This document shows, piece after piece, positions 16,687 through 25,318 of a DNA stretch of 62,790 nucleotides. This DNA comes from Candidatus Saccharicenans sp. GTDB lineage: Bacteria > Acidobacteriota > Aminicenantia > Aminicenantales > Saccharicenantaceae. Both the position numbers and the translations under genes were made by a program. Position 1 is the first letter of the stretch, and the number at the start of each line of letters is the position of its first letter. The stretch spans positions 1-62,790 of the forward strand of contig JAOAIU010000013.1 of NCBI GenBank assembly GCA_026414545.1, in the 5' to 3' direction. Below the pieces are notes generated by a model, which was not told where the DNA came from, made no database searches, and saw nothing but the letters and a program-made list of their open reading frames with translations.

Positions 16687-18959
16687 CCCGGAAGGCTTTC
16701 CGACTCATTGTCCGGGGAACAGTCCAGGGGGTGGGATTCCGTCCTTTTATTTACCGTCTGGCCAGCCGGCTCGGTTTCTCCGGTTTTGTCAGAAACATCG
16801 GCGAAGGGGTGGAGATATATCTGGAAAAAGAAGGGGGCGATCTGACAGAATTCCTGGAATCACTTAGGACAGAGGTTCCTCCCCTGGCCAGAATTGAGGA
16901 GATTGATTACCAGCCCGTTGAACCTCTCGGCCGCTCAGGATTTGAAATAGACCGTTCCAGCCAGGAGAAATCGTTTGTTTTTATCTCGCCGGATATTGCT
17001 ACCTGCCCGGACTGCTTGAGGGAGGTCGAAGACCCGAAGGACAGGCGCTATGGCTATCCATTCACCAACTGCACCAGTTGCGGCCCCCGTTATACCATAG
17101 TCAGGCAGCTTCCATACGACCGGCACCGGACTACCATGTCGGGTTTCAGGATGTGCCCGGACTGCCAGCGTGAATACCAGGATCCTCTCGACCGGAGATA
17201 TCATGCTCAACCGATTGCCTGTCCACGCTGCGGCCCGGAACTCAGCCTGCTTGAGGCCAGAACCGGGCGCAAGATACCCGGGGGCCTGAAGGAAGCGGTC
17301 AATCTTATCAAGAAGGGCAAAATTCTGGCGGTCAAGGGACTGGGAGGATTTCACCTGGTATGTTTGGCCACCGACCAGAAAGCCATAAAACGATTAAGAC
17401 AGATTAAAAGGAGACAGACCAAACCCCTGGCCCTGATGGCCCGGGATCTAGAAACAGTCAAGAAGTACGCAAAAATCAACCCGGACGAAAAGAACTGGTT
17501 GACCTCTCCGAGCCGACCGATAGTTCTCCTGAAAAAGAAAAGGGAATTGCCGGGAATAGCTCCATCCATTGATACGGTAGGCATCATGCTCCCTTACACT
17601 CCCCTCCATCACCTCCTGCTCAAGGACCTGCCCCTCATCGTGGCCACCAGCTCCAACCGGAAAGATGCCCCGATTGTTAAGGACGATTCCCTGATAGGTC
17701 CAGAGCTCTGCGATTATATTCTGACCCACAACAGGGAAATCGCCATGCGAGCTGATGACTCAGTCATCAAGGTGGTTAACCGGAGACCGGTCTTTTTCCG
17801 GCGGGCCCGGGGATTCGTTCCATTCCCTCAGCCTGTCCCAAAAAGTCTCAATAGCCCGGTTCAGGTTCTGGCTGTGGGCGGCGAGCTCAAGAACACTATC
17901 TCCATCTACAAGAATGGCTACATAATAACTTCCCAGTTCCTGGGGGACCTGGACGATTATGAGAACTTCCGTTACTTCGAGGAGACCCTGTCCCACCTCA
18001 AGAGACTATTCAGCTTCCGTCCCGACCTGGTGGTCAGCGACCTCCACCCGGACTTCTGGAGCACCCGCTATGCCCGCAACCTTAAGCTTCCCCACCTCAA
18101 AGTTCAGCATCACTATGCTCACAGCCTGGCTCCCCTCATAGAGCATCAGCTCCATCCGGGTAAAAAATTCCTGGGGGTGAGCTGGGATGGGTTTGGTTAC
18201 GGGGATGACGGGCAGGCCTGGGGAGGAGAATTTCTGCTGGCTGATTATGACGGTTACGAGAGATATGCTCATTTTGATTATGTCCAGTTGCCCGGGGGAG
18301 ATGCGGCCGCCCGGGAACCATGGAGAATAGCCGTTGCCCACCTCTATCAGACCTTCGGACCAGACTTTCCTCGCCTCCGGCCTCTTCGCAGAATCCCGGA
18401 AAACAAATTGGGCCAGTTGCGGTTGATGATGGAAAAACAAATAAACAGCCCTCTGACCTCCAGCGCCGGCCGGCTATTTGACGCCGTGGCTTTCATCTGC
18501 GGCCTGGCCCCGGCCCGGGTTGAATATGAAGCCGAAGCTCCTTCCCGGCTGGAAGCGGCCGCTTCCAGGGTTATGAACAGGGTTAACAGAAGTTATTCTT
18601 TTTCGATTAACCGGGCCAACCGACCTTACCTGGTTGACTTCAGCCCTACCTTTACTGACCTCATTTCCGACCTGAATAAAAAAATCCCACCCGAACTGGC
18701 CGCCTGGAAATTCCACCTGACCCTGGTCCGGGTCATCCTGGAAATGGCCATCCTGGCCCGAGAAGAGCATGGCCTGAACCTGGTCGTCCTGACCGGCGGG
18801 GTTTTTCTGAATCGAATCCTGACTGAACAGGCAGAAAGGGCACTGCGGAAAAATGGGTTCGAAGTTCTGAGGCCTGTTCTTTATTCTCCTGGAGATGAAT
18901 CGCTATCCCTTGGTCAGATAGCTTATGCTCTTAACAAAGTAAAGCGAGAACGCATTTAA
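16683..18959 (+). CDS. hypF: Carbamoyltransferase HypF
   Basis: In hydrogenase maturation HypF transfers carbamoyl phosphate to HypE, to make the cyanide ligands of [NiFe] hydrogenase. It has 758 residues with all four parts in order: an acylphosphatase domain (RGTVQGVGFRPFIYRLASRL, residues 9-28), paired zinc fingers (CPDC...CTSC and CPDC...CPRC, about residues 105-190), a YrdC-like domain (from about 200, KGLGGFHLVC) and a Kae1-like domain with VQHHYAHSLAPL. No other hyp or hydrogenase gene is in the window, so its partners must lie elsewhere, or the protein may have another carbamoyl substrate. Confidence 0.94.
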   Translation: MTRKAFRLIVRGTVQGVGFRPFIYRLASRLGFSGFVRNIGEGVEIYLEKEGGDLTEFLESLRTEVPPLARIEEIDYQPVEPLGRSGFEIDRSSQEKSFVFISPDIATCPDCLREVEDPKDRRYGYPFTNCTSCGPRYTIVRQLPYDRHRTTMSGFRMCPDCQREYQDPLDRRYHAQPIACPRCGPELSLLEARTGRKIPGGLKEAVNLIKKGKILAVKGLGGFHLVCLATDQKAIKRLRQIKRRQTKPLALMARDLETVKKYAKINPDEKNWLTSPSRPIVLLKKKRELPGIAPSIDTVGIMLPYTPLHHLLLKDLPLIVATSSNRKDAPIVKDDSLIGPELCDYILTHNREIAMRADDSVIKVVNRRPVFFRRARGFVPFPQPVPKSLNSPVQVLAVGGELKNTISIYKNGYIITSQFLGDLDDYENFRYFEETLSHLKRLFSFRPDLVVSDLHPDFWSTRYARNLKLPHLKVQHHYAHSLAPLIEHQLHPGKKFLGVSWDGFGYGDDGQAWGGEFLLADYDGYERYAHFDYVQLPGGDAAAREPWRIAVAHLYQTFGPDFPRLRPLRRIPENKLGQLRLMMEKQINSPLTSSAGRLFDAVAFICGLAPARVEYEAEAPSRLEAAASRVMNRVNRSYSFSINRANRPYLVDFSPTFTDLISDLNKKIPPELAAWKFHLTLVRVILEMAILAREEHGLNLVVLTGGVFLNRILTEQAERALRKNGFEVLRPVLYSPGDESLSLGQIAYALNKVKRERI

Positions 18960-18985
18960 AACAATGGTTTCGAGCCTTCGGGTCT

Positions 18986-19780
18986 TTACTTGAGGGAAAT
19001 TCTTCTTCGGCTTTTTTCCAGCCTGAAACCTGGTTCCCCGAAGAAGTAGATAGCCGCGTTGACCAGAAGTGCCAGCAGGAAGCCCGAAGCGGCCGCCAGG
19101 ACAAACCCAAAAATCCCGCCCAGCAGGCTGAAGACCAGACCTCCCATTAACTTTCCCTGCATTTCTTTTAAGAAATCTGGCAGGACGGCCACCAGACCAG
19201 GGAAAAACTCTGTGGAACCGAGCACCAGACCGAACAGAACACCGAGGAAGATGCCCAGCCCTCCGAAAAACAGCAGGAACGAGACCTGGTCAACCGAACG
19301 CAGGTAGATGGTTCCACCTTCAGCCGGCCTCTGTTCCGGCCGTTCGGTCTCAGCATCCTTTTCGGAGACAACCCTTTCCGACTGGCCGTAAGGCTCCGCT
19401 CCACAGAAGGGGCAGGAATTCAGATTGGAGTCAATCAGGTTCCCGCACTCAACGCAGATGATTTTGGTCGATGTTCTGACCAGGGCCGCCCCGCAGGCCT
19501 GGCAGTTCCTGGCCTCCGGCTCGTTCTGATGATAACAGTGTGGGCAAATAACCGAGTCGCTTTCAATCTCGGGCGGCTCGGCTTGAATCCATTGCTGGCC
19601 GTCGTAATAGTACCAGCGGCCGGTCTGGGCGCCTATCATCCAGCACCGGCCCTCGCCGTCCACCAGCCGCAGTTTCTTCAGGGCTTCGGCATACTGCTCC
19701 CGGCTGATGTCTCCCCGCTTGAACTGCTTGCTCAGCTGATAGAAACTAGCTTCCACTGCCCGAAAACGTCTGTCCAGCAT
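18986..19780 (-). CDS. Zinc-ribbon membrane protein
   Basis: It has 264 residues. The N-terminal 75 residues form a small helical domain followed by a WYYYDGQQW segment. Two zinc ribbons come next: CPHCYHQNEPEARNCQAC and CVECGNLIDSNLNSCPFC. Two hydrophobic glycine-rich transmembrane segments (about 165-190 and 205-240) and an amphipathic tail complete it. It is probably an inner-membrane protein with cytoplasmic zinc ribbons. Function unknown. It converges on hypF. Confidence 0.75.
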   Translation of the reverse strand: MLDRRFRAVEASFYQLSKQFKRGDISREQYAEALKKLRLVDGEGRCWMIGAQTGRWYYYDGQQWIQAEPPEIESDSVICPHCYHQNEPEARNCQACGAALVRTSTKIICVECGNLIDSNLNSCPFCGAEPYGQSERVVSEKDAETERPEQRPAEGGTIYLRSVDQVSFLLFFGGLGIFLGVLFGLVLGSTEFFPGLVAVLPDFLKEMQGKLMGGLVFSLLGGIFGFVLAAASGFLLALLVNAAIYFFGEPGFRLEKSRRRISLK

Positions 19781-19985
19781 CTCGGTACCTTAAATATATT
19801 TATATGGAAAAACAAATTTTAGCAAATTTTTGACTCAAATATCAGGTGCCTAACTTTTGTGCAGTTAGTTATATCTTACGCCAGTTCAACGCCTTTGAGC
19901 CCAAATCCGCGGGCCTTTTGCACAGACTTTTCCACAAAAACTGTGAAAATCTGCGGCCGCCGACAAGAAAGCTGGGCGTTTGCTC

Positions 19986-20894
19986 CTATTTAAGGAGCTC
20001 AAGCAGGCTGTTTCCGGAAATTGGTGCCGGGATAAAGGAAAGAACAAAAATCAGAGTGACCGCCAGGCTGAGTAATATTCTTCTCCTGGAAAATCCCTGC
20101 CCGGTTTCAGCCACGGGAGGATGGCGAAGGCCCATGATCGATATCAGAACTGCCCAGATCAGCCAGCCGGCCCAGTAGAAAATGCCAAGCACCAGCAAAA
20201 TCAGAATTATTCCCGGAGCCAGTTTCCTGGTTTTTTCCCCGAACAGGGCATAGAGAATATGGCCACCGTCAAGCTGTCCCACCGGGATCAGATTGAAAGA
20301 GGTCACCAGCAGCCCGACCCATCCGGCCACAGCCAGGGGGTGCAGTATGAGGTCCTGGTTCCTGGCTACCGGCCCGAAGGTCAGGCTGACGAATAGCTTT
20401 AAGATCAACGGCTCCCCGAACAAGATTGAGCTTTCCCTGGGAAGGGCCGGGACCAGCCTGGACAGCTGCAGGCCAGCGTAAAGAGCAGGAACAGATAACA
20501 GGAAACCGGTTAATGGCCCGTTGGCTCCGACATCAAACAGCTCTTCCCGCCCGGTCAGGGGAGACCTTATCCGGATAAAGGCACCCAGCGTTCCGATCAG
20601 AGTAGGAGCCGGAATAAAATAAGGAAGGGTGGCCTGGACCCGGTAGCGACGGCAGGTCAGGTAGTGCCCGAGCTCATGGCCCAGCAGAATGGCCAGAAGG
20701 GATAGAGAATAGACCAGGCTGAGTTTGATCAGAGCTGGCTCCAGAAACAGCGACAGGTTGAGAGCCCCGGAGATATCCTCAGGGTTCCGACCGGCAAAAA
20801 GGTAATTTATCCCCCAGAGATAACCGACAAAGTAGGTTGATAGGACAGTCAGTATAAAAAGAACGAGATTAAACCACCTTTTGCCGGCAAACAT
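19986..20894 (-). CDS. Site-2-type intramembrane metalloprotease, M50 family
   Basis: It has 302 residues and several transmembrane segments. The zinc motif HELGH is at 73-77 and the third-ligand motif LDGGH around Asp209 in NLIPVGQLDGGH. The spacing and the PAPTLIGTLGAFIRI segment match the plant/bacterial EGY1-like branch of site-2 proteases. The ATG at 20894 follows the ferredoxin terminator and has no obvious Shine-Dalgarno site. The likely role is cleavage of membrane-bound regulators; substrate unknown. Confidence 0.88.
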   Translation of the reverse strand: MFAGKRWFNLVLFILTVLSTYFVGYLWGINYLFAGRNPEDISGALNLSLFLEPALIKLSLVYSLSLLAILLGHELGHYLTCRRYRVQATLPYFIPAPTLIGTLGAFIRIRSPLTGREELFDVGANGPLTGFLLSVPALYAGLQLSRLVPALPRESSILFGEPLILKLFVSLTFGPVARNQDLILHPLAVAGWVGLLVTSFNLIPVGQLDGGHILYALFGEKTRKLAPGIILILLVLGIFYWAGWLIWAVLISIMGLRHPPVAETGQGFSRRRILLSLAVTLIFVLSFIPAPISGNSLLELLK

Positions 20895-20902
20895 GACAGG
20901 TT

Positions 20903-20937
20903 AAAAAAATAAAAACAGGAGTGCTCTGGCACTCCTG
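20903..20937 (-). terminator. Rho-independent terminator after the ferredoxin gene
   Basis: On the minus strand a perfect 9-bp stem CAGGAGTGC/GCACTCCTG (20916-20924 with 20929-20937) and a 4-base loop, followed by a T-rich tract over 20915-20903. It separates the ferredoxin gene from the M50 gene. Confidence 0.85.
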
Positions 20938-20953
20938 ACTTTTCGCTAAAGAA

Positions 20954-21202
20954 TTAGCTGCCCTTAAGGCGACGGGCCTTGGCTTCCAGTTCTTCCCTTC
21001 TTTCCCGGTGGTCGGGGTCTGGAACGCAGGCTCCGCTGGGACAGACCGCGGCGCACTGGGGCTCGTCAAAAAAGCCCACGCACTCGGTGCACTTGTCCGG
21101 ATTGATTTCATATCTCTCGTCACCGGGTGAGATGGCCTGGTTAGGGCATTCCGGTTCGCAAGCTCCACAATTGATGCACTCTTCAGTAATCTTGTAAGCC
21201 AT
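20954..21202 (-). CDS. 2[4Fe-4S] ferredoxin, YfhL-like
   Basis: Small electron carrier of 82 residues. The first cluster motif is [12 protein letters not shown] and the second is [18 protein letters not shown], with the eight-residue-plus insertion between the second and third Cys that marks the YfhL/alternative ferredoxin type. It starts [10 protein letters not shown] with GGAGG upstream. A plausible electron acceptor for the por complex, although not linked to it. Confidence 0.94.
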   Translation of the reverse strand: MAYKITEECINCGACEPECPNQAISPGDERYEINPDKCTECVGFFDEPQCAAVCPSGACVPDPDHRERREELEAKARRLKGS

Positions 21203-21231
21203 TTCTTCCTCCTTTTCTGTATGCTAAGTCT

Positions 21232-21259
21232 ATTATATTCCCCTGCCTGAAATAAACAA
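21232..21259 (-). promoter_or_regulatory. Promoter for the ferredoxin gene
   Basis: Minus strand TTGTTT (21254-21259), 16 bases, perfect TATAAT (21232-21237), about 30 bases before the ATG. Confidence 0.5.
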
Positions 21260-21264
21260 TACGT

Positions 21265-21921
21265 TTACCTACCGGTTTCCAGTTTCATCACCTTCATGGT
21301 CGCCTGATAGCCATAATAGGTATTCTGGTAGTTGGCCTGCAAGTCCCGGTAGAGGCTGAGAGCCTGGTCCTTCTGCCCGGCCTTTTCATAAGTTTCAGCC
21401 AGCCGGAACAGAATTACATCCAGGGGATAATCTTCCGGTTTTTCTTTCTCCATCTGACGGTAAATCTCAATTGCCCGCTCAGGCTGGCCGCGCCTGGACA
21501 GGACCTGGGCATAAAGGTCCAGAATCTGATAGTGAACGAGGTCTCGTCCCCGTTCCTTGACTCCGGTCAGGACCTGTTCCGCCTTTTCCAGGTCGTTCTT
21601 TTCAAGATAATAAGTGGCCAGGGTCAGGCTGGCTATCCGGCCGTACTTTCTCTTCTGGGCCAGATTTTCCAGCTTAGCCAGGTTTTCTGGTTTCTGCCCC
21701 AGCTCGGCCTTGAGGGCCAGAACCTGGCTCAGGTAACTCGCCTCCCGGCTTCTCTGGTATTGAATTAAGAGCTTGACTCCAACAATCACGGCCAGCAGGG
21801 CCACCAGCCCCAGGGCTATGGCCATGAATTTCTTCTCGTGCTTTCTCACCCAGCGAATGAACCGGCTCAGGCCGGTGGCCAGTTCATTTTCTTTCAACTG
21901 TCTTCTTTCAGCTCTCTTCAT
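21265..21921 (-). CDS. Membrane-anchored TPR protein (YfgM-like)
   Basis: It has 218 residues: a basic cytoplasmic N-terminus, one transmembrane helix (about 33-53, FMAIALGLVALLAVIVGVKLLI) and a periplasmic array of TPR-like helices (about 60-215, for example ASLTLATYYLEKNDLEKAEQVL). The architecture resembles YfgM, an ancillary subunit near the Sec translocon. AAGGAG precedes the start. The assignment is by architecture only. Confidence 0.78.
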   Translation of the reverse strand: MKRAERRQLKENELATGLSRFIRWVRKHEKKFMAIALGLVALLAVIVGVKLLIQYQRSREASYLSQVLALKAELGQKPENLAKLENLAQKRKYGRIASLTLATYYLEKNDLEKAEQVLTGVKERGRDLVHYQILDLYAQVLSRRGQPERAIEIYRQMEKEKPEDYPLDVILFRLAETYEKAGQKDQALSLYRDLQANYQNTYYGYQATMKVMKLETGR

Positions 21922-22030
21922 AACGGGTTTCTCCTTGAAGACTTCTTTTTAGCACATTCCTGAATAAAATCCAAGTGGGGACTGGAATAAAATCGTAGGG
22001 TCAGACCAGATAGGGTCAGCAGATTTTAGT

Positions 22031-23338
22031 TCAATAACTGAATTTCAGGAGTCCCGATTTTTCCTTGACCTGCTTCCGGATTTCCTCTTTGCTGACCCGG
22101 CCTTCTTTTTCGGCCTTGATGGCCTGGAAAAGTTCGTAGGTGGTGAGCAGGCCGTTCCCGTCCTTTTCCGCCTCTTCCACCTGGAACTGGGAATAGGGGT
22201 TGTTCCGCAGCTTGGCCTCAACCAGATTGAAATAATTGCCAACCAGAATGGCCTTCATCCTGGTATTGTCGAATTCCTGCATGCGCCGTCCCTTAAACCT
22301 TTGCAGCAGGATGCAGTCGTCATCGGTGGCCCAGTTGCGGCTGCTCCTGATGACCACCAGGATCAGAAATTCTTTTCTCAAGCAAACTTCCACCGGCTGG
22401 TCGGTGTTCTCAATCAGCCACAGGTCTTCCTCTTTATCCCTGATGACATTCTTCCAGTAATGGTCTACGTCCACGACCTTGCCCCAGCCCAGATACTTAA
22501 AAGCCTGGAGGACAGCCGCCTTCAGTTCCTGGCCCTCGCCCTTGAGCAACCGGTTGAAAGCCTCCTGCTGGGTTTCCCGCAGGGTCCTGATCTGTTCATC
22601 CAGTTCCTTCAACCTCTCTTCAAACCTCTTTTTCTCTTCTTCTTTCTTGAGGAACAACTCCTTGATTTCCGGGAAAAGATATTCTTCCTTGTCGATCCAG
22701 TCCATCTGTTCGACCTCCTTGCCTTTCATTTCCATGAGCGGAAACACATCTTTCAGGATGAAATCGGCTACCTTAATGTTGTTCTGACCGAACCAGGGCA
22801 ACAGCCAGATGAAGCCTTTTCCCTTCTTGATCATCAGGGAGACTGGAAAGCCATCATGGCTCTTGGCCACTATCTTCCAGCTTTCGTTCAGGCTGGCCGG
22901 TACTTCCCATATGTCGGCCCCGAAAGAATTGGGAAGCAGCTTGTAAATATGAGCCAGACTGCTGGAGAATTTTTCAAAAACCAGGTTGAAGGGCATTTCC
23001 GGAGTGACCAGCAGCACCTCTCCCGGGGTTGATTCTTGAAAATGAATATCGGGAAAGGTTCCGATAACCCCGGTCAGCTGGTACAGATGACCCTTGCCGA
23101 CAAAACAGACCACCCTGGCTCCATCAGCCACCATTTCCTGAACCTTTTCTGCCAGGCCAAGCGGAACAGCCTCCTCTTCCACCGGCCAGTTGAGCTGGTA
23201 AAAAACGGCCCTGGCCTCGGGCAATATGGTCGGCAGATTCCTGAAATCGGAGGTGTGGATGAGAAAGGTATCGACCTGCTCTTGATCCAGATATTCTTTG
23301 TCCTTATCCTCAAAATCCAGCAGGATGACCCTATTCAT
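22031..23338 (-). CDS. Uncharacterised protein with a degenerate restriction-nuclease-like C-terminus
   Basis: It has 435 residues. Residues 1-200 look like an alpha/beta domain resembling glutamine-amidotransferase-type folds (GKGFIWLLPWFGQNN at 173-187). Residues 225-265 form a coiled coil. Residues 270-405 follow the order of PD-(D/E)XK nucleases: a first helix ELKAAVLQAFKYLGW, an Asp region around EEDLW (303-307), then LILVVIRSS (325-333) where an active enzyme would have E-x-K, and finally ILVGNYFNL and GLLTTYELFQA. The catalytic Glu and Lys positions read Val329 and Arg331, so it is probably inactive as a nuclease. An AAAGGA ribosome site supports the start. Confidence 0.65.
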   Translation of the reverse strand: MNRVILLDFEDKDKEYLDQEQVDTFLIHTSDFRNLPTILPEARAVFYQLNWPVEEEAVPLGLAEKVQEMVADGARVVCFVGKGHLYQLTGVIGTFPDIHFQESTPGEVLLVTPEMPFNLVFEKFSSSLAHIYKLLPNSFGADIWEVPASLNESWKIVAKSHDGFPVSLMIKKGKGFIWLLPWFGQNNIKVADFILKDVFPLMEMKGKEVEQMDWIDKEEYLFPEIKELFLKKEEEKKRFEERLKELDEQIRTLRETQQEAFNRLLKGEGQELKAAVLQAFKYLGWGKVVDVDHYWKNVIRDKEEDLWLIENTDQPVEVCLRKEFLILVVIRSSRNWATDDDCILLQRFKGRRMQEFDNTRMKAILVGNYFNLVEAKLRNNPYSQFQVEEAEKDGNGLLTTYELFQAIKAEKEGRVSKEEIRKQVKEKSGLLKFSY

Positions 23339-23577
23339 AGTCTGGTCCTTTCAAGTATATAATTTCACCCCTTTATTAAAACATTCCGTCAATAAATTTA
23401 TCACCTTTCAAGATGAATTAAAAGATGATTTCTGCTCCCCTTACCCGGCCGGTCCGGGCCCGGCCAACAATTCAGCCATATCTGAGGGTGACCGGGCCGC
23501 TCCCTCATGGCTTTCCCCTTAGGGCTAGAATTCGCCAGCCTATCGCGCTTCGACCCATCCTTCCAGATGAGCTTAAA

Positions 23578-23652
23578 TGCCCCTGGGGAGACTCGAACTC
23601 CCGGCACAGGGATTAGGAATCCCTTGCTCTATCCATACTGAGCTACAGGGGC
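23578..23652 (-). tRNA. tRNA-Arg (anticodon CCT)
   Basis: A full cloverleaf on the minus strand, 75 bases: acceptor GCCCCTG/CAGGGGC, D stem GCTC/GAGC, anticodon stem AGGGA/TCCCT around the loop TTCCTAA (anticodon at 23615-23617), T stem GGGAG/CTCCC with loop TTCGAGT. The discriminator is A. CCA is not encoded; TTT follows, so CCA must be added by nucleotidyltransferase. Confidence 0.97.
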
Positions 23653-23729
23653 ATTCTTCAGCAAGAGCTAAATATAACTTATCAGCCTCATTTTTTCAAT
23701 CAGTCCAGAACCGGCCAACCCTAATTTAT

Positions 23730-24557
23730 TCATTTCTGACAATGAGGACAGAAAAAGGAACTTCGGCCAGCTATCTTTTTTCTCCTGATAACGGTTTTCC
23801 GGCAGCGGCGGCAGAGCAGGCCTTCACGGCCGTAGACCAGGTGTTTCTGCTGAAACTTTCCCTTCTCCCCCTTCGAATCTACATAATCGCTAATGGATGA
23901 ACCCCTGAGCTCTATGGCTTTCCTCAGGACGAATTTCATCGCCCGGAATAACCTCCTGGTTTCCTCAGGGCTCAACCTATCGGCCAGCCGGTCGGGTCTT
24001 ATTCTGGCTCGGATCAGGATTTCATCAGAATAAATATTGCCGATTCCGGCTACAATCTTCTGGTCGAGCAACCAGCCTTTTATTTTCTTGCCGCCGTGTT
24101 TCTTCAGCCGACTCTGGAATCCAGAAAAATCAAGGTCCAGCGGTTCCGGGCCGAGTTCGGAATTGACCCTGGTTAGAATCTCGGTGGTTGGCAAGCAGTT
24201 AAGGAATCCAAATTTCCTGATATCGCGGAAGCGGAGCTCCGAACTCAAATCGGCAAAGGTCATCCGGGCATGGGTATGTTTATCCACGGGATGTTTGGGT
24301 GAGCACAGGTAAAGCTGCCCGGTCATCTTAAGATGGATCAACAAACCACACCCCCCGGAAAAATTAAAAATTATCATTTTCCCGCGGCGCCAGATCTTGT
24401 CTATCTTTCTTCCCCGGTAAAGGTCGGGCCCCAGGGCAGGAAGGGGTTGTTTCTGTCCGAGGTGGGGCGATAGAAAGACCAGCTCCCCCACCCTTCGACC
24501 TTCCAGCCTGGAACGCAGTCCCCTGACCACGGTTTCAACTTCGGGCAGTTCCGGCAT
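23730..24557 (-). CDS. mutM: Formamidopyrimidine-DNA glycosylase
   Basis: Excises oxidised purines such as 8-oxoguanine and cleaves the abasic site. It has 275 residues, normal length. The N-terminus MPELPEVETVVRGL gives the catalytic Pro2 and Glu3. LLIHLKMTGQL, GIGNIYSDEIL (helix-two-turn-helix) and the C-terminal zinc finger CRRCRK...FFCPHCQK are all present. The promoter -10 ends six bases before the ATG and there is no Shine-Dalgarno, so the mRNA is probably leaderless. tRNA-Arg lies just downstream on the same strand. Confidence 0.96.
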   Translation of the reverse strand: MPELPEVETVVRGLRSRLEGRRVGELVFLSPHLGQKQPLPALGPDLYRGRKIDKIWRRGKMIIFNFSGGCGLLIHLKMTGQLYLCSPKHPVDKHTHARMTFADLSSELRFRDIRKFGFLNCLPTTEILTRVNSELGPEPLDLDFSGFQSRLKKHGGKKIKGWLLDQKIVAGIGNIYSDEILIRARIRPDRLADRLSPEETRRLFRAMKFVLRKAIELRGSSISDYVDSKGEKGKFQQKHLVYGREGLLCRRCRKTVIRRKKIAGRSSFFCPHCQK

Positions 24558-24563
24558 GAATCG

Positions 24564-24592
24564 ATTTTACCCTGCCCGAAGCAAATAGCCAA
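24564..24592 (-). promoter_or_regulatory. Leaderless-type promoter for mutM
   Basis: Minus strand TTGGCT (24587-24592), 17 bases, TAAAAT (24564-24569), then six bases and the ATG at 24557. Confidence 0.6.
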
Positions 24593-24631
24593 GAGCTACC
24601 GGGTCAGGCCCAGGATTCCAGACTTCCCGGC

Positions 24632-24660
24632 TTGATTTAATCCTTCTTTTTAATTAATAT
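24632..24660 (+). promoter_or_regulatory. Leaderless-type promoter for the 122-residue membrane protein
   Basis: TTGATT (24632-24637), 17 bases, TAATAT (24655-24660), then eight bases to the ATG at 24669. No Shine-Dalgarno sequence is present. Confidence 0.45.
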
Positions 24661-24668
24661 TAGTCCTC

Positions 24669-25037
24669 ATGAAAAAGAAAGCTGTGACCGCAATGCTTCT
24701 TGGCTGGTTCATTCCCGGACTCGGTCATATCTATCTACGCCGATACTGGAGGGGCCTGGTCTTTCTGGCTGCCATTGCTCTGATGTCGTTGATGGGCCTG
24801 GTAATGGGCGGAAAGATTTACCCGCTTCAGGCGGACAACCCGTTGACCTTTTTGGCCTTCCTGTCGGACCTTGGAAACGGACTGCTGTATATCGTTTCCA
24901 GGTTCCTTCCGGTCGGGCTGGGTGAACTGGAAAGACTGTCCTTCGAATTCGGAACGGCCTACCTGGCCGGAGCCGGGTTGCTGAACTATCTGGTGGCTCT
25001 CGATGCCTGGGACATAGCCAGAGGAAAGAAACAATGA
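24669..25037 (+). CDS. Small multi-pass membrane protein (DUF6677-like)
   Basis: It has 122 residues. The N-terminal MLLGWFIPGLGHIYLRRYWRG motif is typical of small membrane proteins in the TM2/DUF6677 neighbourhood: a first helix, a turn with Pro-Gly-Gly-His, then a second helix. Further hydrophobic segments follow at about 35-50 and 95-115. Function unknown. The stop overlaps the next small gene's ATG by four bases (ATGA), so the two are coupled. Confidence 0.72.
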   Translation: MKKKAVTAMLLGWFIPGLGHIYLRRYWRGLVFLAAIALMSLMGLVMGGKIYPLQADNPLTFLAFLSDLGNGLLYIVSRFLPVGLGELERLSFEFGTAYLAGAGLLNYLVALDAWDIARGKKQ

Positions 25038-25213
25038 TGCTGGAAAGTCACCTCTTTACCATGATAATCTACGCCTTCCTGGTGTCTCTGGTGCTGGCTT
25101 TAATCCGCCGGCCCGACCTTAAGAGCCGGCTCAAGTACGGCCTGACCCTGTTCCTGATAATGACCCTGGCTTCCCTCGCCTTCGGCTGGTTTATGTACCT
25201 TTTCGTCAAATAA
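25034..25213 (+). CDS. Small two-helix membrane protein, 59 residues
   Basis: It starts at ATGATG overlapping the stop of the preceding gene and ends with TAA at 25211-25213. It reads as two transmembrane helices (FTMIIYAFLVSLVLALI and YGLTLFLIMTLASLAFGWFMY) joined by a basic loop RRPDLKSRLK. The coupled start, clean membrane topology and sense codon use make it a real gene despite its size. It probably forms a unit with the upstream membrane protein. Function unknown. Confidence 0.78.
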   Translation: MMLESHLFTMIIYAFLVSLVLALIRRPDLKSRLKYGLTLFLIMTLASLAFGWFMYLFVK

Positions 25214-25267
25214 GACTATCGAAAAACGGTAGCCAGGATTCGCTTTTTCCATCCCCCCATAAATCTT

Positions 25268-25295
25268 TTGGCCGGAAAATGAATTGTGTTATAAT
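25268..25295 (+). promoter_or_regulatory. Extended -10 promoter for gatB-ftsEX
   Basis: TTGGCC (25268-25273), 16 bases, TATAAT (25290-25295) preceded by TGT. The predicted leader before gatB is only about 17 bases and carries no Shine-Dalgarno match. Confidence 0.6.
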
Positions 25296-25318
25296 CAAAT
25301 TCCTTTAATCGATAGATC

